The notes beneath the pieces were generated by a model. The model had not been told where the DNA came from, did not search any database, and saw nothing but the letters and a program-made list of their open reading frames with translations. Position numbers and translations under genes: made by a program. From Pseudomonadota bacterium (lineage in GTDB: Bacteria; Myxococcota; UBA9042; PHBI01), in assembly GCA_005788935.1 (NCBI GenBank), contig SYAK01000377.1:1-8158 (forward strand): 8,158 nucleotides of DNA. Reading direction: 5' to 3'. How positions within the stretch are numbered: position 1 is the stretch's first letter; each line of letters starts with the position of its first letter. This document shows, piece after piece, positions 5,764-8,158 of this stretch.

Positions 5764-6246
5764 ATGCCCCCACAGCCCTTCGAATCGCTCGTCGCTGACC
5801 TGCGCCTCGCGCGCCACCCCGAGGGCGGCTGGTATCGCGAAACTTGGCGCGCAGCCGCGCAGCCTGGCGCGACCCGGTCGGCCGCGACAAGCATCCTGTT
5901 CGCGCTCGGTGCTGGCGAGCGGTCGCACCTCCACCGCATCGACGCGGACGAGCTGTGGCTCTGGCAGGGCGGCGGGGCGGTCCACGTGCACGTCCTGAAC
6001 GCCGACGGGGCGCACACGCGCCACGTGGTCGGGCCGCCAGGCGCTCCCGGCTCTGTCCCGCAGGCGGTGGTCCCGGCGGGTGCATGGTTTGCGGCGGAGC
6101 CCGAGCCCGGCGCGTGGACGCTGGTCGCCTGCGTCGTGGCGCCCGGCTTCGAGTTCCGCGGCTTCGAGCTCGCGACGCGCGCGACGCTCGTCGAGACGTT
6201 CCCGGCCCACGCCGACCTGATCGCAGCGTTCACCCCGCCGGCCTGA
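5764..6246 (+). CDS. DUF985 (Cupin_5) family protein
   Basis: A 160-aa single-domain cupin, about the usual length for the DUF985/YML079W-like family. These are small cytoplasmic beta-barrel proteins thought to bind a small ligand or sugar-like compound; the exact reaction is not established. All family hallmarks are present in order: HPEGGWYRE (18-26), SHLHRIDADELW (54-65, with His55, His57 and Glu63 as the likely pocket or metal residues), VHVHVLNADG (73-82), VPQAVVPAGAWFAA (98-111) and VACVVAPGFEFRGFELA (121-137). The start is fixed by AGGAG six nt upstream; the frame stays open for hundreds of bases further upstream, but that part is a shadow of the opposite gene. It is transcribed away from the PP2C-like gene and towards the helicase gene. 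Its role relative to its neighbours is unclear. Confidence 0.93.
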   Translation: MPPQPFESLVADLRLARHPEGGWYRETWRAAAQPGATRSAATSILFALGAGERSHLHRIDADELWLWQGGGAVHVHVLNADGAHTRHVVGPPGAPGSVPQAVVPAGAWFAAEPEPGAWTLVACVVAPGFEFRGFELATRATLVETFPAHADLIAAFTPPA

Positions 6247-6274
6247 CCCCAATCGGTCGGCCGAAGGGGTCGGG
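6242..6274. terminator. Hairpin between convergent genes, possible bidirectional terminator
   Basis: Nine base pairs (CCTGACCCC with GGGGTCGGG, one G-T pair) enclose a 15-base loop that contains a further CGG/CCG stem (6254-6256 with 6261-6263). The left arm includes the cupin stop codon. It lies 45-77 nt past the helicase stop on the other strand. Neither side has a U-tract, so it is not a classical intrinsic terminator. Such hairpins between convergent genes of GC-rich genomes may still aid termination or protect 3' ends. Confidence 0.5.
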
Positions 6275-6318
6275 TCCGAACGCCTGAACGTGCCGAAACA
6301 CCCGAGGAGAAGCGTCGC

Positions 6319-8158
6319 TCAGGCCTTGCGCTTCGGTGCGCGGAGCCCTTCCTCGACCACGCGCAGCCCCTTCTTGACGGGCAGGGCCCCCAGACCAGGC
6401 GGCGCGGGCGGGATCAGCACGACCTTCTTGCCGCGCAGATGCAGCGCCTCATAGCGCCCACAGACCGCGTCGGCCACCGGGCGCGGCAGGCGGACGACCG
6501 AGACTCGGTCATGGACCGCGATGCGCCCAATCTCCTCCCGGGTGAGCCCAGCCTCGTGCGAGAAGGCACCGAAGACGTCCGCAGGGGTCACGCCGTGCTG
6601 CTTGCCCACGGGGAGCGACAGCTCGACCTCGTCCGACGCCTTGCGACGCTTGCCCGGAGCGCTGGCCGCCTCTTCCGGAAGGGCCTGATGGGCCTCGGCC
6701 GTCCGCGCGGGTGCCCGCTCGGGGAGGCCTTCGCCAGCCGCCCGCGCTGGCGCACGTTTTACGGGGGCCTCGGCCCGCGGGTCCTGCCCGCGGTCGTCCT
6801 GACGCCGTGCGGCCCCGGTCTCTCGTGGCGGCAGAGGTGCCCGGACCGGTCGGCCCTCGGCGGATGCAGGAGCCCCCTCGAACGACGCCGGCGCCTGAGT
6901 CCGCTTCGGAGCCGCCGCCGCCGGAGGTGGCCAGCTGTCGTCGAACACCTCGTTGAACGGACGCTCCCGGGTTGCGGAGCGTGGCGACTGCGAAGCGCCC
7001 ACGTCGTCACCCATGCGCCCACGCGGGGCTGGCCGCTCGGCCTGCGGCGCCCGCCCTTGTGGAGCGGCGTCCCGCGGGACTCCCTGACGTCCAGGCCACG
7101 GCGGCGGACCAGCCTCGCCCGGACCTCGCATTGGACCAGCCGAGCCGCCTCGGTCGCCCTGGTAGCCGCCTCGGTCGCCCTGATAGCCGCCTCGGTCGCC
7201 CTGATAGCCGCCCCGGTCGCCCTGATAGCCGCCCCGGTCGCCCGGACCGCGCATCGGGCGCTGTTCACGCTCCTGCGGAGGGCGGGGCGCGGCTGGCTGG
7301 CCCCAAGTCTCGGGTTCATTGCTCGGGTCGGCCTCCAGGATCACCCCGCGCTCGTCGAGCAGCCGCGTCACGGCATACGCGAGGAGATCGGCCTCGCTCC
7401 AACCGCGAGCCTGCATGATCGCCGCCGCCCAGGTCCGGGCTACCTCGACCCGCGGCGCACCCAGCACCTCGGAGAGGTCGCCGGCCAGCGCGTCCCGCTG
7501 CCGCGCCGCGATGTCGGCGTCCGTCGGCAGCGTGGACTCCTTCACGTCCGTCCTGAGCGCACGCGTCATGAAGCGCCAGCCCCGGATCTGCGACGGCGTC
7601 ACGAGCGTAATCGCCGTACCGGTGCGCCCGGCCCGGCCCGTGCGCCCGACGCGGTGGGTGTAGACCTCGGCGTTCTCGGGCAGGTCGAAGTTCACGACGT
7701 GCGTGATGTGGTCGATGTCGAGTCCGCGCGCGGCCACGTCCGTTGCGACGACCACGTCGAGCCGCTTCGCCCGGAAGAGGTCGAGCACGCGCTCGCGCGC
7801 CGCCTGGCTGAGATCCCCGTGCAGCGCCTCGACCTGAAAGCCGTGACGCCCCAGCGCGTCCGCCGCCTCCGCCGCGCCGCTCTTGGTGCGCGAAAAGACG
7901 AGCGTCGTCCCGCGCGGCTCACCGCGGAGAAGCCGGAGCAGCGCCTCGCCCTTGAAGCGCTGCGGCACGTAGATCCACTGCTGGTTGATGGCCTTGACCT
8001 GCGTCGGGCCGCTCTCGTCCTGCACCGTGACCGGCTCTTTCAGGTACGCGTCCGCCACGCGCCGGATGGCGTCGGGCATCGTCGCCGAGAACAGCGCCAC
8101 CTGCCGGGTCGCCGGCGTGGCTCCCATCAGCCGCTCGACGTCCTCGATGAAGCCCATG
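6319..8158 (-). CDS. DEAD-box RNA helicase, CsdA/DeaD type (N-terminal part outside window)
   Basis: Only the C-terminal 612 residues lie here; the gene runs off the right edge, and the ATG at 8157 is an internal Met following the DEAD box (the usual LDMGF context). Numbering from it: LFSATMP (22-28, motif III), TLVFSR (85-90, IV), ATDVAARGLDI (138-148, V) and HRVGRTGRAG (168-177, VI), so the RecA-like helicase core is intact where visible. After a helical segment (210-280) comes a long disordered, Pro/Arg/Gly-rich linker (285-508) with an RGG repeat at 306-338. The end (511-583) matches the DbpA RNA-binding domain (VELSLPVGKQHGVTPADVFGA at the start, HLRGKKVVLI at the end), followed by a basic tail. 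Such helicases unwind short RNA duplexes in ribosome assembly and RNA decay, often in the cold. The linker is far longer than in E. coli CsdA. Neighbours give no functional hint. Confidence 0.93.
   Translation of the reverse strand, partial: MGFIEDVERLMGATPATRQVALFSATMPDAIRRVADAYLKEPVTVQDESGPTQVKAINQQWIYVPQRFKGEALLRLLRGEPRGTTLVFSRTKSGAAEAADALGRHGFQVEALHGDLSQAARERVLDLFRAKRLDVVVATDVAARGLDIDHITHVVNFDLPENAEVYTHRVGRTGRAGRTGTAITLVTPSQIRGWRFMTRALRTDVKESTLPTDADIAARQRDALAGDLSEVLGAPRVEVARTWAAAIMQARGWSEADLLAYAVTRLLDERGVILEADPSNEPETWGQPAAPRPPQEREQRPMRGPGDRGGYQGDRGGYQGDRGGYQGDRGGYQGDRGGSAGPMRGPGEAGPPPWPGRQGVPRDAAPQGRAPQAERPAPRGRMGDDVGASQSPRSATRERPFNEVFDDSWPPPAAAAPKRTQAPASFEGAPASAEGRPVRAPLPPRETGAARRQDDRGQDPRAEAPVKRAPARAAGEGLPERAPARTAEAHQALPEEAASAPGKRRKASDEVELSLPVGKQHGVTPADVFGAFSHEAGLTREEIGRIAVHDRVSVVRLPRPVADAVCGRYEALHLRGKKVVLIPPAPPGLGALPVKKGLRVVEEGLRAPKRKA
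7144..7242 (-). repeat. 21-bp in-frame tandem repeat coding for GDRGGYQ (RGG box)
   Basis: Four full 21-bp units plus a 15-bp partial unit inside the helicase gene encode (GDRGGYQ)4-GDRGG. Unit starts on the minus strand are 7242, 7221, 7200, 7179 and 7158. The only differences are synonymous: CGG or CGA for Arg, TAT or TAC for Tyr. The motif PMRGPG occurs on both sides (residues 301-306 and 342-347), so the block seems to have grown inside a duplicated segment. RGG boxes bind RNA and promote condensate formation in other proteins; applied here that is inference. Confidence 0.95.

Noticed and set aside
4205..5998. Plus-strand open frame of 597 codons opposite the PP2C-like gene
   Set aside because: It overlaps the PP2C-like gene and the cupin gene in another frame, has Arg-rich shadow composition and no domain. 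The cupin start at 5764 has its own ribosome binding site.
92..6246. A defence island, secretion system or biosynthetic cluster
   Set aside because: No nuclease, toxin, transposase, integrase, tRNA, synthase or transporter is visible. The gene families are unrelated housekeeping or orphan types, so a multi-gene system cannot be supported from this window.

Overview
This is a GC-rich window (roughly 70 % G+C by eye) holding six protein-coding genes and no RNA genes. The organism is most likely a Myxococcota or related deltaproteobacterium. That is an inference from base composition, an Ala/Pro-linker lipoprotein, a PP2C-like protein with a membrane anchor and an RGG-bearing DEAD-box helicase; no marker gene proves it. 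Nearly all long open frames opposite the genes are GC-driven shadows.

Layout. At the left edge is a perfect 18-bp tandem repeat (five copies, cut by the window edge), ending 1 bp short of the stop codon of the first gene. Four minus-strand genes follow, read right to left: a membrane-anchored degenerate PP2C-fold protein (4211-5584), a DUF4081-GNAT acetyltransferase (3276-4154), an orphan lipoprotein (1909-3099) and a peptidase T-like M20 metallopeptidase (92-1663). The gaps between them are 56, 176 and 245 bp. The first two could share a transcript; the lipoprotein and peptidase have longer leaders that carry palindromes and may have their own promoters. On the plus strand, divergent from the PP2C-like gene, is a DUF985 cupin (5764-6246). 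It converges on the truncated 3' part of a CsdA/DeaD-type DEAD-box RNA helicase (6319-8158, minus), with a long GC hairpin between them. No gap exceeds 300 bp.

How the genes relate. I see no defence, biosynthetic or mobile system here; the neighbourhood looks like ordinary chromosomal housekeeping and accessory genes. The recurring theme is family members with altered key residues. The PP2C-like protein has lost most metal ligands, the peptidase appears to have Glu in place of the C-terminal metal-ligand His, and the GNAT lacks the glycines of its pyrophosphate loop. Other points worth a second look are the 18-bp array, the in-gene 21-bp RGG repeat of the helicase and several operator-like palindromes.
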